A stretch of 64,000 bases of DNA from Geobacter sp. (GTDB lineage Bacteria > Desulfobacterota > Desulfuromonadia > Geobacterales > Geobacteraceae), in contig PJFC01000003.1 in the NCBI GenBank assembly GCA_003574885.1, positions 1 to 64,000 on the forward strand. Reading direction: 5' to 3'. This document shows, piece after piece, positions 6,881 through 16,394 of this stretch. Positions within the stretch are counted from its first letter, which is position 1; each line of letters opens with the position of its first letter. The notes beneath the pieces were generated by a model. The model ran no database searches, was not told the origin of the DNA, and saw only the letters and a program-made list of their open reading frames with translations. The translations under genes were made by a program, and so were the position numbers.

Positions 6881-7996
6881 TCACCACCTGATACGCAGCT
6901 CGACCATTTCCCCATCCCGTGCGACGGCCGGTGGCTGTCTCAGGATTACCCCAACCCTTTCCAGGCGTGCAACGAGAGCCGGGATTTTACGGCCATCGAT
7001 CCGGGCAAGGAGGAGATAGCCCGTTTCGCCATACGTGCGTCGCACGATCCTGCCACCGGCTCCCGTAAGCGCTGCCTCGATGCGCCCGGCAGCATTGGCT
7101 GGATCGTCAACCCGGAGGGCGATGTCGACCGGAGCTCCCCTCCCCTCTCCCGACGACTCCGTCCAAGGTTTCGGGGATGCTGACGGCGACGCTGACCTTT
7201 CCATGGTCTCAGAGGAAAGTCGATCGCGAGTTCCATCACGTTGCCCCACACCTCCGAACGCCTTCATTTCTTCCCGGGCACCTTTTTGTATCTCCATCAC
7301 TTCGGAATGAGAAGAAGCCCCGTCGTTCATCGTATCCGCGCGTGGCGCCGCTGCCTTGGAACGTTTTGCGGCCGGACCGGATCCGGTCAAAGGTGGCGAA
7401 TACACGGGGGGGGAAGGTGCCGGCGGCGGCGAAAGAGGGGCCGCAGCCGGAGGCGGCGGAGCGTAGCCGCCACTTTCGGCGGCAGGGGGGGTGGCAACGG
7501 CCGGTGCTCCCGGAAAAGCGGGGGATGGTGCAGCAGGTGCCGCAGGGGGGACAGCAGTACGGGGGGAAGCTTGTTGTGCAGGCTGCGGCACCGCGGGAGA
7601 TTGCGAAGCTTCCTCCCGGCTCATGGTCGGGGTATCGCTAAGGGGTACTTGGGGAGCGGTCGTCCGCGCCAGGTAGTAGCCGGTAATGCAGAGAAAGATG
7701 AGAGCGACCGCCTCCAGGGAGAGCTTGACAGAGAGCGGCAGGAATAGCCGTTTCCAGAGAGCGGGCCGGGGTTCAGACGCCGCTTTCACCCGTGCCATGA
7801 TCTTCGCGGTCAGCCAGGGGGGCGGTTCCACCTCGGGAAGGCTTTTCATGTGCGCGATCGTCCGTTCCAGGTCTGCCAGCGCCCCGCGGCAGCTCCTGCA
7901 TGCGGCAAGGTGCGCCTCTATTTCCGACTTCTCCTTGGCGCTGACGGCATTGTCGAGATAGTCGGACAGCCTGCGGCGTATCTCCGTATGCTCCAT
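6881..7996 (-). CDS. Anti-sigma factor with cytoplasmic zinc finger and one transmembrane helix
   Basis: The start ATG at 7996 overlaps the sigma gene stop (TGATG), so the two are translationally coupled. The 371-residue protein has an N-terminal ZAS domain with the HxxxCxxC motif HLAACRSC (about residues 28-35). One transmembrane helix (about 90-108) is followed by a long Pro/Ala-rich periplasmic linker and a C-terminal domain of about 75 residues that resembles DUF4349/zf-HC2-associated sensor domains. It should hold the adjacent ECF sigma factor at the membrane until a signal arrives. The signal is unknown. The Pro-rich stretch is unusually long. Confidence 0.85.
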   Translation of the reverse strand: MEHTEIRRRLSDYLDNAVSAKEKSEIEAHLAACRSCRGALADLERTIAHMKSLPEVEPPPWLTAKIMARVKAASEPRPALWKRLFLPLSVKLSLEAVALIFLCITGYYLARTTAPQVPLSDTPTMSREEASQSPAVPQPAQQASPRTAVPPAAPAAPSPAFPGAPAVATPPAAESGGYAPPPPAAAPLSPPPAPSPPVYSPPLTGSGPAAKRSKAAAPRADTMNDGASSHSEVMEIQKGAREEMKAFGGVGQRDGTRDRLSSETMERSASPSASPKPWTESSGEGRGAPVDIALRVDDPANAAGRIEAALTGAGGRIVRRTYGETGYLLLARIDGRKIPALVARLERVGVILRQPPAVARDGEMVELRIRW

Positions 7997-8577
7997 CACA
8001 GCTCTCCCACTGCCCGTTTCAGGCAGTCCTTCACCATTTCCCTGGCCCGGAACAGACGGGACTTGACCGTCCCTTCCCGAACCTTGAGAATGGTGCATAT
8101 TTCATCGTAGGAAAAATCCTGCAGATCCCTCAGCACGATGGTCTCCCGGAACTCGGCAGCAAGGGACTTGATACACCCCTGCAATTTTTCATGGAGATCC
8201 TTTCGCTCCAACCGTTCCAGGGCAGATGGAGCATGAGAGGGATAGTCATGGACCGGGCAATCATCGCCTGACGAGGGACAATCCAGCGAGAATGGCTCAT
8301 GCATCCGCTTGGTCCGGATCTGCTGGCACCGGTTGCGCGACATGTTGACGACAATACTCGTCAGCCAGGTAGAGAAGCGGGATTCGCCGCGAAAGGCATC
8401 GATCTTCCGGAAGGCCGCAACAAAGACGTCCTGCACCACCTCGCAGGCATCTTCGTAATCTCCCGTGATCCTGAAGGCGACGTTGAGCATCCGCTTCTGG
8501 TACTTGTTCACCAGAGCCTCGAAAGAGGAAATGTCCCCCTTTCGCCAGGATGCGACCAGAGCGGCATCGTCTTCCAT
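7996..8577 (-). CDS. ECF-type RNA polymerase sigma factor (sigma-70 family, RpoE-like)
   Basis: The start ATG 8577 is preceded by AGGTGA at seven bases; longer upstream starts lack a site. The 193-residue protein has sigma region 2 (about residues 10-80, with NVAFRITGDYEDACEVVQDVF and FSTWL) and region 4 (about 130-185, with DFSYDEI and EGTVKSRLFRAR as the -35 binding helix-turn-helix). No sigma 1.1 or 3 region is present, as expected for ECF factors. It is co-transcribed with its anti-sigma gene. Such pairs often autoregulate, but I could not define a promoter. Confidence 0.92.
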   Translation of the reverse strand: MEDDAALVASWRKGDISSFEALVNKYQKRMLNVAFRITGDYEDACEVVQDVFVAAFRKIDAFRGESRFSTWLTSIVVNMSRNRCQQIRTKRMHEPFSLDCPSSGDDCPVHDYPSHAPSALERLERKDLHEKLQGCIKSLAAEFRETIVLRDLQDFSYDEICTILKVREGTVKSRLFRAREMVKDCLKRAVGEL

Positions 8578-8704
8578 GATGGTATCACCTTCATGGCTCA
8601 TCATATGAGACAGTCCCACATCAATTTATGTTCCCTGCTGTTTTCTGGCAATGGCGTGACCGGCAGAGCAATAGTAAAACAATTGCTGTCAACGAACAAC
8701 AAAA

Positions 8705-8731
8705 AGAGGTTAGACGTTACGCCTAACCTCT
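8705..8731 (-). terminator. Intrinsic terminator of the propionate operon
   Basis: On the minus strand AGAGGTTAG pairs with CTAACCTCT and is followed by TTTTGTTG. It lies 120 bases after the stop of the CoA-transferase gene. The rest of 8578-8850 shows no gene. Confidence 0.85.
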
Positions 8732-8850
8732 CAGGACTTCAGTGCCGTTCACCTTCTACCTCCTTTAGTGTGAATCAAGCGATATGAAATGGTACGGACC
8801 GGAGCCCCGCTGACCGACACGAGACTCCGGTTGTTCCAGCCGATTCCCGC

Positions 8851-10446
8851 TTACTCGCAGAGATCGACCTTAATATCCCAGTTCTTGATCTTCATCGTGC
8901 CGTTCTGGGCGAGGTTCAGGTGCATCTTGAAAGCGCGGTCCCATAACTGCGGTTCGTGCCCCACCTTTTTTGCCAGACACTCCTTCTCGGCCATCTCCAG
9001 ATACGCGGTAAGAATCGGCTTGTAGTCAGGATGGGCGCATTTCTCGATAATGCGTCGCGCCCGCTCCTTCGGCGCCACCCCCCGCAGGTCGGCCAACCCC
9101 TGCTCGGTGACGACACAGTCCAGGTCGTGCTCGGTGTGGTCAATATGTGAACAATGCGGTACCACGCAGGAGATACCGGTCGGATCGCTTTTGCTCGGAC
9201 GGGACGACGGGGTGTGCATCATCTTGAGGTAGCCGTTCCGGAGAAAGTCGCCGGAGCCGCCAAGGCCGTTGATCATTCGGGTGCCGCCGACCAGGGTCGA
9301 GTTGGCATGAGCATAGATGTCGATCTCCACCGGCGTATTCATGGCGATGACACCGAGCCGGCGGATCGGCTCCGGGGCGTTGGATATGGAGAGGGGGCGC
9401 AGCACGATCTTGTCGGCATACTTGTCCATATTGTCGAAGAAACGCGGGAAACCTGGCTCTTCCGAGAGGGAGAGCGAACAGGAGGAGGCCATGTCGAGTT
9501 TTCCGGAGTCCAGCAGATCGAGCATCGTATCCTGGAGAACCTCGGTATAGACGGTGAGATTCCGGAACGGGGCCTTTGCCAGACCGCCGATTACCGCGTT
9601 GGCTATGGAACCGACCCCGGACTGAAGCGGCAGCAGGTTCTTCGGCAGACGGCCGGCCTTCACCTCATGGGAGAAGAAATCGATAATATTGTTGGCAATG
9701 GCCTCGGATGTATCGTCCTGCTCGGCAAAAGCCCGCCCCTTGTCACGATGCCTGGACTCGACCACGGCGATGATCTTGCTCGGATCACAGGGAACATGGG
9801 TGCTGCCGATCCGCTCCCCGGCGTGGGTAATGCCGAGAATCTGCCGTTTGGGGGGATGGTTGCAGATCAGCATGTCATGCATACCTTCGAATGATGGCTG
9901 GCCGGTATTGACCTCCACGATGATGCGGTCGCAGATCATGAGTATCTCGGGAATAACCCCGCCGGAAGAGGTCGGCACCAGACCGCCGTCTTCGGTAATG
10001 GCCGAGACTTCGATGATGGCCAGGTCCAGCCTGCCGCTTTCGCTGTCCTTGGTGTAGAAGCCGTAGCCCAGATCCTGGGCGAACAGGGAAAGGTGCTTGT
10101 CACCCATCCGTATGCGCCCTTCGTTGATGCCGGCGGCGATGTTCTTGCCGGTCTGGTACGGCCAGCGGCGGTCGATCATGTCGTTTACCGCCCAGCGGTC
10201 TTCCGTCTCGGCCCCGACTGATGCGCCGATGAACAGGTTGAACTTCAGCTTGCCCTGGAGGTTGTTCTTTTCCACATGTTCGGCCAGTGCGATGGGGACC
10301 GCCTTCGGGTAACCGGCCGGGGTAAAGCCGGACCACCCCAGATTCATGCCGTTCTTGAAGAACGGGATGGTCTCTTCCGGCTTCATGACCTTGCTCAAAA
10401 GTGATGTGCAGCGTACTCGATCCTGTAGTGTTCCGTAGTTTGACAT
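8851..10446 (-). CDS. Acetyl-CoA hydrolase/transferase family, probable succinyl-CoA:acetate/propionate CoA-transferase
   Basis: The 531-residue protein matches the class I CoA-transferase family of Ach1/Cat1 type. The catalytic glutamate is in VYTEVLQD (Glu302), the oxyanion and CoA-binding loop GLGGSGDF follows near residue 405, and SSGGV lies near 161. It moves CoA from succinyl-CoA to acetate or propionate in the cytosol, activating the acid without ATP. As the last gene of the methylcitrate operon it is the natural source of propionyl-CoA, but in Geobacter relatives it also links to the TCA cycle, so both acids are possible substrates. Confidence 0.9.
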   Translation of the reverse strand: MSNYGTLQDRVRCTSLLSKVMKPEETIPFFKNGMNLGWSGFTPAGYPKAVPIALAEHVEKNNLQGKLKFNLFIGASVGAETEDRWAVNDMIDRRWPYQTGKNIAAGINEGRIRMGDKHLSLFAQDLGYGFYTKDSESGRLDLAIIEVSAITEDGGLVPTSSGGVIPEILMICDRIIVEVNTGQPSFEGMHDMLICNHPPKRQILGITHAGERIGSTHVPCDPSKIIAVVESRHRDKGRAFAEQDDTSEAIANNIIDFFSHEVKAGRLPKNLLPLQSGVGSIANAVIGGLAKAPFRNLTVYTEVLQDTMLDLLDSGKLDMASSCSLSLSEEPGFPRFFDNMDKYADKIVLRPLSISNAPEPIRRLGVIAMNTPVEIDIYAHANSTLVGGTRMINGLGGSGDFLRNGYLKMMHTPSSRPSKSDPTGISCVVPHCSHIDHTEHDLDCVVTEQGLADLRGVAPKERARRIIEKCAHPDYKPILTAYLEMAEKECLAKKVGHEPQLWDRAFKMHLNLAQNGTMKIKNWDIKVDLCE

Positions 10447-10503
10447 TTTGCCACTCCTGTTTGATTGTACTGTTTACACACAAAAGAACGAAAAAAATGG
10501 TGG

Positions 10504-11820
10504 CTACTTCCTGCCGCCTTCTGCCGCCCACTTTTCCAGCATGGGGGTCGTCACGGACTTCGGCCGCTCAATGGCATATCCCAGGCCGCGATCCCAGGTG
10601 ATGTTCGCCATGCACCCGAGTGCCCTGCCAACGCCGAAAAGGACGGTATAGAAGTCCCACTCCTTGACGCCGTAGTGCCACTGGATGACACCTGACTGGG
10701 CATCGACATTCGGCCAGGGGTTCTTGGTCTTGCCGTGCTCGGTAAGAACGCCCGGCGCCACTTCGAAAATCATGGCCACCAGCTTGAAGAGCGGATCGTT
10801 CGGAAGATGCTTCTGGCAGAACTCCCGCTGGGATGTGTAGCGGGGGTCGGTCTTGCGCAGAACGGCATGGCCGTAGCCGGGGATAACCTGGCCGGAGTTG
10901 AGGGTATCCCACAGCGCCTTGGTGATGAGCTCTTTGGTCGGCTCCTGGTCCTTGCAGTACTTCTCCTGGAACTTGATGGTCCAGTCGAGGACCTCCTGGT
11001 TGGCGCGGCCGTGCAGGGGGCCGGCCAGGCCGTTGAGCCCTGCGGCATAGGAGTAGTAGGGATCGGAAAGGGCCGAATGCACCAGATGAGTGGTGTGGGC
11101 CGAAACATTGCCGGACTCGTGGTCGGAGTGGAGGATAAAGTACATGCGGGCCACATCCTTGTATTCATCCCCCTGGCCAATCATATGGGCGAAATTGGCC
11201 CCCATGTCGAGCTTCGGATCGATGGCAATCTGCTTGTCGTCACGGTACTTGAGATTGTAGATGAAGGCCGCGAGCACCGGGATCTTGGCTACGATATCGC
11301 AGGCGTCTTCGTACACGTATTCCCAGGACGTTGCCTTGTTGAACTTGCCGGAGTTGTAGACGCCGGCGAACTTTGAGTCCCTCTGCATGGCAGTTATGCC
11401 TACCGAGAGCATCGCCATCGGATGACTGTCACGCGGCATAGTGCGGATGATGTCGAACACGTACCGGGGGACTTCCTGGCGTGTCTTCCATTCGTCCAGC
11501 ACCGCATCCACCTGGGCCTGGGTCGGGACGTCACCGGTCAGGAGGAAATACCAGAACGACTCGACAGTCGGGTAGTCCGAACCGGCAGCCTTGGGGAGAC
11601 AGGCGAAGGTCTCGGGGATGGTCTTCCCCCGGAAACGGATCCCTTCCTGCGGATCGAGGTAGGAAATGTCGGTCACAAGAGACCGGATGTCGCGGGCACC
11701 GCCGATGCACTGGTCAATGGTGACCTCGTCGATTTTCACCTTGCCGTACTCTTTGACGAGCCTGGTGACGCGGGGGCGAAACTCTTCCAGTTTGTGCCTG
11801 AGTGCTTCTTTCAACGCCAT
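10504..11820 (-). CDS. Citrate synthase family (eukaryotic-like type), probable 2-methylcitrate/citrate synthase
   Basis: The 438-residue protein starts at ATG 11820 after AAAGGAGAAG. Active-site blocks are visible: LNGLAGPLHGRANQE (catalytic His), IPGYGHAVLRKTDPR (second His) and NVDAQSGVIQWHYG (catalytic Asp). N-terminal architecture and motif wording are those of mitochondrial-type synthases, as reported for Geobacter citrate synthase. Its place between prpD and the CoA-transferase argues for condensing propionyl-CoA with oxaloacetate (PrpC role). Substrate preference cannot be read from the sequence. Confidence 0.88.
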   Translation of the reverse strand: MALKEALRHKLEEFRPRVTRLVKEYGKVKIDEVTIDQCIGGARDIRSLVTDISYLDPQEGIRFRGKTIPETFACLPKAAGSDYPTVESFWYFLLTGDVPTQAQVDAVLDEWKTRQEVPRYVFDIIRTMPRDSHPMAMLSVGITAMQRDSKFAGVYNSGKFNKATSWEYVYEDACDIVAKIPVLAAFIYNLKYRDDKQIAIDPKLDMGANFAHMIGQGDEYKDVARMYFILHSDHESGNVSAHTTHLVHSALSDPYYSYAAGLNGLAGPLHGRANQEVLDWTIKFQEKYCKDQEPTKELITKALWDTLNSGQVIPGYGHAVLRKTDPRYTSQREFCQKHLPNDPLFKLVAMIFEVAPGVLTEHGKTKNPWPNVDAQSGVIQWHYGVKEWDFYTVLFGVGRALGCMANITWDRGLGYAIERPKSVTTPMLEKWAAEGGRK

Positions 11821-11842
11821 GTTTTCTTCTCCTTTGGGTTGT

Positions 11843-13315
11843 TTATGCCGCTTTGATGACAAACAGCGCCATGAATTCATCGACCGGTATCGCCTCGAGC
11901 CGGTGCCGGTCGGAGCAGAGAGTCATGATCTTCTCCGCCTGCCCCTGTGGAAATCGAGACGCGAGATTTTTCCTGAACTTCTCTTCCAGAAGCGGTATCG
12001 CCGCCGCACGGCGACGACGGTGGCCGATGGGATATTCCACCTCTACCCGTTCGCTCTTTGTTCCGTCCGTAAAGAAGACCTGCACGGCGTTGGCGATGGA
12101 GCGTTTGTCCGGCTCAAGATATTCACGGCTGTAACGCGGTTCCTCCACGACCTCCATCTTTTCCCGCAGGGCATCAATGAGCGGATTGCAGGCAACAGCA
12201 TCCTCGTAATCGCCTGCCGTCAGATTCCCGAAGATAAGGCCGATGGCGGTCATGTACTGAAGGCAGTGGTCGCGGTCCGCCGGGTTATACAGTTTCCCGC
12301 TCTTGCTGATGATACGGATGGCCGATTCCTGGGTATGGATGACTACCTTTTCAATTTCCGAAAGGCGGTCCTTGACCTGGGGGTGCAGAGTCACGGCAGC
12401 CTCGACGGCGGTCTGGGCATGAAATTCCGCCGGGAACGAGACCTTGAAGAGCACGTTTTCCATGACGTAGCTGCCGTAGGGACGCGGGAAGCTGAACGGT
12501 TTCCCCTTGAACACGACATCGTAGAATCCCCAGGTGGGGGCCGACAGGGCACTCGGATACCCCATTTCACCACTCATGGTCATCAGCGCCAGGCGCACCC
12601 CCCGGCTGGTGGCATCACCTGCGGCCCAAGACTTTCGGGAGCCGGTGTTCGGGGCATGGCGGTAGGTCCGCAGGCTCTGGCCATCGATCCATGCCTGGGA
12701 AACCGCATCTACGATCTGCTCACAGGAGCCCCCCAGCAGCCCGGTAACCACTGCCGTCGTTGCGACCTTGACCAGCACCACGTGGTCGAGGCCGACCCGG
12801 TTGAAGCTGTTGTCCAGGGCCATACACCCCTGGATCTCGTGGGCCTTGATCATGGCGGAGAGCACATCCCCCATGGTGAGTGGTGCTTTTCCGTCGGCGA
12901 TATGTTTCCGGCTGAGGTAATCGGCAACCGCCAGGATCCCGCCCAGGTTATCCGATGGGTGCCCCCATTCCGCCGCCAGCCAGGTATCATTGAAATCGAG
13001 CCAGCGGATGATACAGCCGATGTCGAAGGCTGCCTTGACCGGGTCCAGCTCAAACCGGGTGCCGGGGACGCGGGGACCGTTGGGCACCAGGGTACCCGGC
13101 ACGACGGGACCCAGAAGCTTTGCGCACGCGGGAAATCCGAGGGCCAGCATCCCGCATCCGAGGGCGTCCATCAGGCTGTAACGGGCTGTTTCCCGCGCTT
13201 CCGCACTGTCGCAGGTGTACTCTTTGACATACCGGGCAATGGCAACCAGTTCCCGATCCGGCTCAGGACGGATGTTGAGTTCAGCAGATGTTTTCGTGGC
13301 GCTAGTCGTCGTCAT
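11843..13315 (-). CDS. prpD: 2-methylcitrate dehydratase (MmgE/PrpD family)
   Basis: The 490-residue cytosolic enzyme belongs to the Fe-S-independent MmgE/PrpD family. Family blocks include [20 protein letters not shown] (about residues 105-124), which carries putative active-site Asp and His, the helical [11 protein letters not shown] stretch and [10 protein letters not shown]. It dehydrates 2-methylcitrate to 2-methylaconitate/2-methylisocitrate. The start at 13315 lies 14 bases inside the end of prpB, so the two are coupled. Length is normal for PrpD. Confidence 0.92.
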   Translation of the reverse strand: MTTTSATKTSAELNIRPEPDRELVAIARYVKEYTCDSAEARETARYSLMDALGCGMLALGFPACAKLLGPVVPGTLVPNGPRVPGTRFELDPVKAAFDIGCIIRWLDFNDTWLAAEWGHPSDNLGGILAVADYLSRKHIADGKAPLTMGDVLSAMIKAHEIQGCMALDNSFNRVGLDHVVLVKVATTAVVTGLLGGSCEQIVDAVSQAWIDGQSLRTYRHAPNTGSRKSWAAGDATSRGVRLALMTMSGEMGYPSALSAPTWGFYDVVFKGKPFSFPRPYGSYVMENVLFKVSFPAEFHAQTAVEAAVTLHPQVKDRLSEIEKVVIHTQESAIRIISKSGKLYNPADRDHCLQYMTAIGLIFGNLTAGDYEDAVACNPLIDALREKMEVVEEPRYSREYLEPDKRSIANAVQVFFTDGTKSERVEVEYPIGHRRRRAAAIPLLEEKFRKNLASRFPQGQAEKIMTLCSDRHRLEAIPVDEFMALFVIKAA

Positions 13316-14198
13316 GGGACTTCTCCGCAAACAGTTTGTCCAGTTTCCTCTCGTACTCCTGGTAGCCGATAATCTCGTAAAGCTCGCTTCGCGGCTGCAT
13401 TGTTGCCAGTACCGGCTCCTGGCTCCCCGCGCAAAGAATCGTCTCATATACGTTCAGTGCTGCCCTGCTCATGGCACGGAACGCACTCAGGGGGTACAGC
13501 ACCATGCTGACCCGCGCTTCCGCCAGTTGCTCTCTGGTGAAACAGGGTGTCTGGCCGAATTCGGTCATGTTGGCCAAGAGGGGCACACCGACGGCATCGG
13601 CAAACATGCGGTACATTGCCAGATCGGTCATGGCTTCGGCAAAGACACTGTCCGCGCCCGCCTCGACGCAGAGGCAGGCGCGCTCGATCGCGGCACCAAA
13701 CCCCTCTGTCGCCAGGGCGTCTGTCCTGGCCATGATGCTGAAATCCGGGTCAGTCCGGGCGTCCACCGCCGCCTTTATCCGGTCGACCATGGTCTGCCTC
13801 GAAACCAGCACCTTGTTCGGACGATGTCCGCAGCGCTTGGGAGACACCTGGTCCTCGATGTGAACGGCAGCCGCACCCGCCCTGATCATTTCCCTGATGG
13901 TACGACCGACCGAGAATGCCCCTCCCCAACCGGTGTCGATGTCGACCAGCAGGGGAAGTTCGCAGGCGCCGGTGATGCGCCGGACATCCTCCAGCACATC
14001 GCTCAGGCATGTCACTCCGAGGTCGGGAAGGCCGTACGACGCATTCGCCACCCCAGCTCCGGAAAGATAGATCGCCTTGTGTCCCGCTCTCTCCGCCAGC
14101 ATGGCACAGTAGGCATTGATGGTGCCGACAATCTGCAAAGGCTTTTGATCGCTGATTGCCGCGCGGAAACGATATCCCGGTGATTTTCTGTCACACAT
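13302..14198 (-). CDS. prpB: 2-methylisocitrate lyase
   Basis: The 298-residue protein is an isocitrate-lyase/PEP-mutase superfamily TIM barrel. [10 protein letters not shown] (about residues 85-94) gives the Mg-binding Asp. SPKRCGH carries the catalytic Cys, and IMARTDAL and ANMTEFG are further active-site strands. It cleaves 2-methylisocitrate to pyruvate and succinate. The start ATG 14198 follows AAGGGG; an upstream ATG in frame would overlap the regulator gene. It lies four bases after the GntR regulator stop. Confidence 0.93.
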   Translation of the reverse strand: MCDRKSPGYRFRAAISDQKPLQIVGTINAYCAMLAERAGHKAIYLSGAGVANASYGLPDLGVTCLSDVLEDVRRITGACELPLLVDIDTGWGGAFSVGRTIREMIRAGAAAVHIEDQVSPKRCGHRPNKVLVSRQTMVDRIKAAVDARTDPDFSIMARTDALATEGFGAAIERACLCVEAGADSVFAEAMTDLAMYRMFADAVGVPLLANMTEFGQTPCFTREQLAEARVSMVLYPLSAFRAMSRAALNVYETILCAGSQEPVLATMQPRSELYEIIGYQEYERKLDKLFAEKSHDDD

Positions 14199-14202
14199 CA
14201 GG

Positions 14203-14898
14203 TTACCCCTTCTGCTCCTGTGAGTTTCTTTGCCGTTCTTCAATGCTCAAGCGGGCGGATCTTATATGACGGCGCATCAACAGGTCCGCCAGCTCGGCAT
14301 CCCTTTCTTCAAGCGCCTCGACTATCCTGCGGTGCTCCTTGAGCGCCTGCAGAGGGCGCGGAGTGGAGGTACTGAACTGGTACCGGTACATGCGCATCAG
14401 CTGGTAGAGGCCGCCATCCAGAATACTCAGGACCTTTTTGTTACGGCTCCCCTGGAGAATGCGGTAATGAAAATCAAGTTCCCCTTCCTGCTGATAGTAG
14501 GAAAGCCCCTGGTCCTCGTTGATACTTTGCTCATGTTCATCGAGCAGTTTTTTCAGATCGTCGATCTCTGCATCGGTCATATTCCGTGCGGCAAGGCCGC
14601 ATGCCAGGCCACCCAGAGCTTCGCGCACCTGATAAATATCAACCAGTTCCTCATAGGACAGGGTAACGACCCGCGCGCCATGGTTCGGGGCACGCACCAC
14701 AAGCTGCCGTTCTTCGAGGCGGCTCAATGCCTCCCGCAGAGTGCCACGGCTGATGCCGTATGCTTTGGCCATCTCCGGCTCGGAAATCTTGCTCCCGGCG
14801 GGAATGTCTCCTTTCACAATCCCGGTCTGGATCTGCTCGAATATCCGGTCGGACAACGTCAATGATGATGAATCATTATCAAAAGGGGAACTTGCCAT
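14203..14898 (-). CDS. GntR-family (FadR/FCD subgroup) regulator of the propionate operon
   Basis: The 231-residue protein has an N-terminal winged helix (about residues 15-80: [31 protein letters not shown]) and a C-terminal FCD ligand domain (about 90-215) with the Asp/His metal-type residues of that group. The start ATG 14898 is preferred because a sigma-70 promoter (-10 at 14939-14944) would begin transcription downstream of the alternative ATG at 14940. It is the first gene of the operon it probably controls. The ligand may be a methylcitrate-cycle intermediate (inference). Confidence 0.88.
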   Translation of the reverse strand: MASSPFDNDSSSLTLSDRIFEQIQTGIVKGDIPAGSKISEPEMAKAYGISRGTLREALSRLEERQLVVRAPNHGARVVTLSYEELVDIYQVREALGGLACGLAARNMTDAEIDDLKKLLDEHEQSINEDQGLSYYQQEGELDFHYRILQGSRNKKVLSILDGGLYQLMRMYRYQFSTSTPRPLQALKEHRRIVEALEERDAELADLLMRRHIRSARLSIEERQRNSQEQKG

Positions 14899-14902
14899 AA
14901 TA

Positions 14903-14986
14903 TGTCGACACCTTTTTTGTTTTTCTTGATTTTTTGTCATAATACTCCCACACTGACAGGTGTCAACTATAAAGTGTCGACACTTT
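14903..14986 (-). promoter_or_regulatory. Promoter and paired palindromic operators of the propionate operon
   Basis: On the minus strand TTGACA (14966-14961) and TATTAT (14944-14939), 16 bp apart, form a sigma-70 promoter. A perfect palindrome AAAGTGTCGACACTTT (14971-14986) lies directly upstream of -35. A second TGTCGACA core (14903-14910) lies downstream of the expected start, 72 bp away. TGACAGGTGTCA (14954-14965) is a further near-palindrome within the promoter. The layout suggests GntR binding at both sides of the promoter. Confidence 0.65.
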
Positions 14987-15512
14987 TATTTTTAGTAAAA
15001 ATATTTTCCAGCACTAAACATTTACACCGAAAACGGCAGTTGAACGTAGCCCGGAGAAAAGGACATTGCTGAAATATTGTCGCTCAGGTCGAATCGGAGC
15101 GGATGCAGGATGTATCAACAGCCAGACGTAAATTTATAGGCTCGTCGGAGGGGAGACAAAGGAAAGGGACCAGAAAACGAACAGAGGAAACCGCCCGGCC
15201 GACATCACCGTGACGGATGGTGAATATCGAAAAGTATCAGCAGAGACAGGTAATTTGGCACAGGAGGGGTTCGAAAGGAATTCCTCGGGGGGCATTTACC
15301 GGATGTGTCGGAATAGAGGAAGGTTCCATGCTGACCGGTTGGCCCCGGTCAGCATGGGTGTGAACGTTATTTCGGTAGAAGTTTCTTAACCGGGCAACCA
15401 GGTACTTTTCAAGCCACCCACCCTTCTGACGGCGGGTCAGCTCCTGCAATTCGATGGCAGCACGCTGTCGGCTGATTCACTCGTTTACAAGTGCTGGTGG
15501 TCCTGCTCTGAG
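14987..15512. other. Intergenic region with one strong hairpin, no supported gene
   Basis: A perfect 13-bp inverted repeat CCATGCTGACCGG/CCGGTCAGCATGG (15326-15338 and 15345-15357) has a six-base loop but no T-run on either side. A 70-codon minus-strand frame at 15237-15449 spans it and has no ribosome-binding site or family likeness, so it is not called. The first part may hold promoter sequence for the GntR operon. Confidence 0.6.
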
Positions 15513-16394
15513 TTAGAAGTCATAGGTGATGCCGATGGTGGAATAGATATACTGATAGCCGGAACCGACCTGGTTCGCCTCGGCCCGGGCCGCGATCAGC
15601 CAGTGATCGTCGATCCTCCAGGTTACGCGCACGTCTTCGAGAGCTCCGATGTGCGTCGTGTAGCCATCGTATTGGGAGACGGGGCCTGCCCATATCCTTA
15701 ACCTGAGTCTGTCGAAGAATGAGTCGGCGTAACCGAAGAGGAGGGCGTGCTGGTCGAAGTGCTGTGGGCTGTAATACTCCGGGACTCGCTCATTGTTCCT
15801 TATTCCCCGGTACCGGTACTGGGCATGGAAATTGTCAGTAAAACTGTAGACGGCCCTCCCGACGTAAAGGTCGCGGCTGTTGTCGTCGGACGACCAGCGG
15901 TGCCAGTACCCGCCGGTGATGGTGAAGTTCTTCACCAGTTCCCAGTCAAGTGAGCCACCGGCGGACCAGTAGTCTATGCGCGCATCATAGGCCTTCACCG
16001 AGTCGATGGTACCATGGTCGATGCTCTCCTCAAGGCGGAATGGTCCAACAGTCTGGGATGAGCCGAAGGAAAGGGGAGTCTTGAACTCACCGTTCCAGGC
16101 AAGAAGTTTCAGCTGCCCCGTAAAGTCGACGTTGTCCAGCTTCTTGTATCCCTCCACCAACCCACCCGCAAAAATTCTGCTCCCCCCCGATTCATCGATG
16201 ATGGTCTGGGTAGCACCGACACCAACCTTCGTCGTCTTGTCCTTCCCGTGGAAAACCTGGTCCAACTCGAGGCTGTGGGTGCCGTCGTTGTCGTTGAAGA
16301 TTTCCGATCTGACCTCCACATCATGTTGCTGCCATGCATACGCACAGGTGGGGATGATCAGCATCAGTACCGTCAATAGTTCGATCGGTCTCAT
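15513..16394 (-). CDS. Outer-membrane beta-barrel protein coupled to the glycosyltransferase
   Basis: The start ATG 16394 overlaps the glycosyltransferase stop (TAATG), implying translational coupling. The 293-residue product has a signal peptide (about residues 1-20, cleavage near AYA), then alternating aromatic strands and a C-terminal Tyr-Asp-Phe, the signature of a Bam-assembled barrel. Its size fits a 12-16 strand pore. Next to a processive glycosyltransferase, an exopolysaccharide export or PgaA/BcsC-like pore role is plausible, but the TPR domain of those proteins is absent. Confidence 0.7.
   Translation of the reverse strand: MRPIELLTVLMLIIPTCAYAWQQHDVEVRSEIFNDNDGTHSLELDQVFHGKDKTTKVGVGATQTIIDESGGSRIFAGGLVEGYKKLDNVDFTGQLKLLAWNGEFKTPLSFGSSQTVGPFRLEESIDHGTIDSVKAYDARIDYWSAGGSLDWELVKNFTITGGYWHRWSSDDNSRDLYVGRAVYSFTDNFHAQYRYRGIRNNERVPEYYSPQHFDQHALLFGYADSFFDRLRLRIWAGPVSQYDGYTTHIGALEDVRVTWRIDDHWLIAARAEANQVGSGYQYIYSTIGITYDF

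Noticed and set aside
15237-15449. 70-codon minus-strand frame in the 14987-15512 gap
   Set aside because: No ribosome-binding site, composition unlike a real protein, and it runs through a perfect hairpin.
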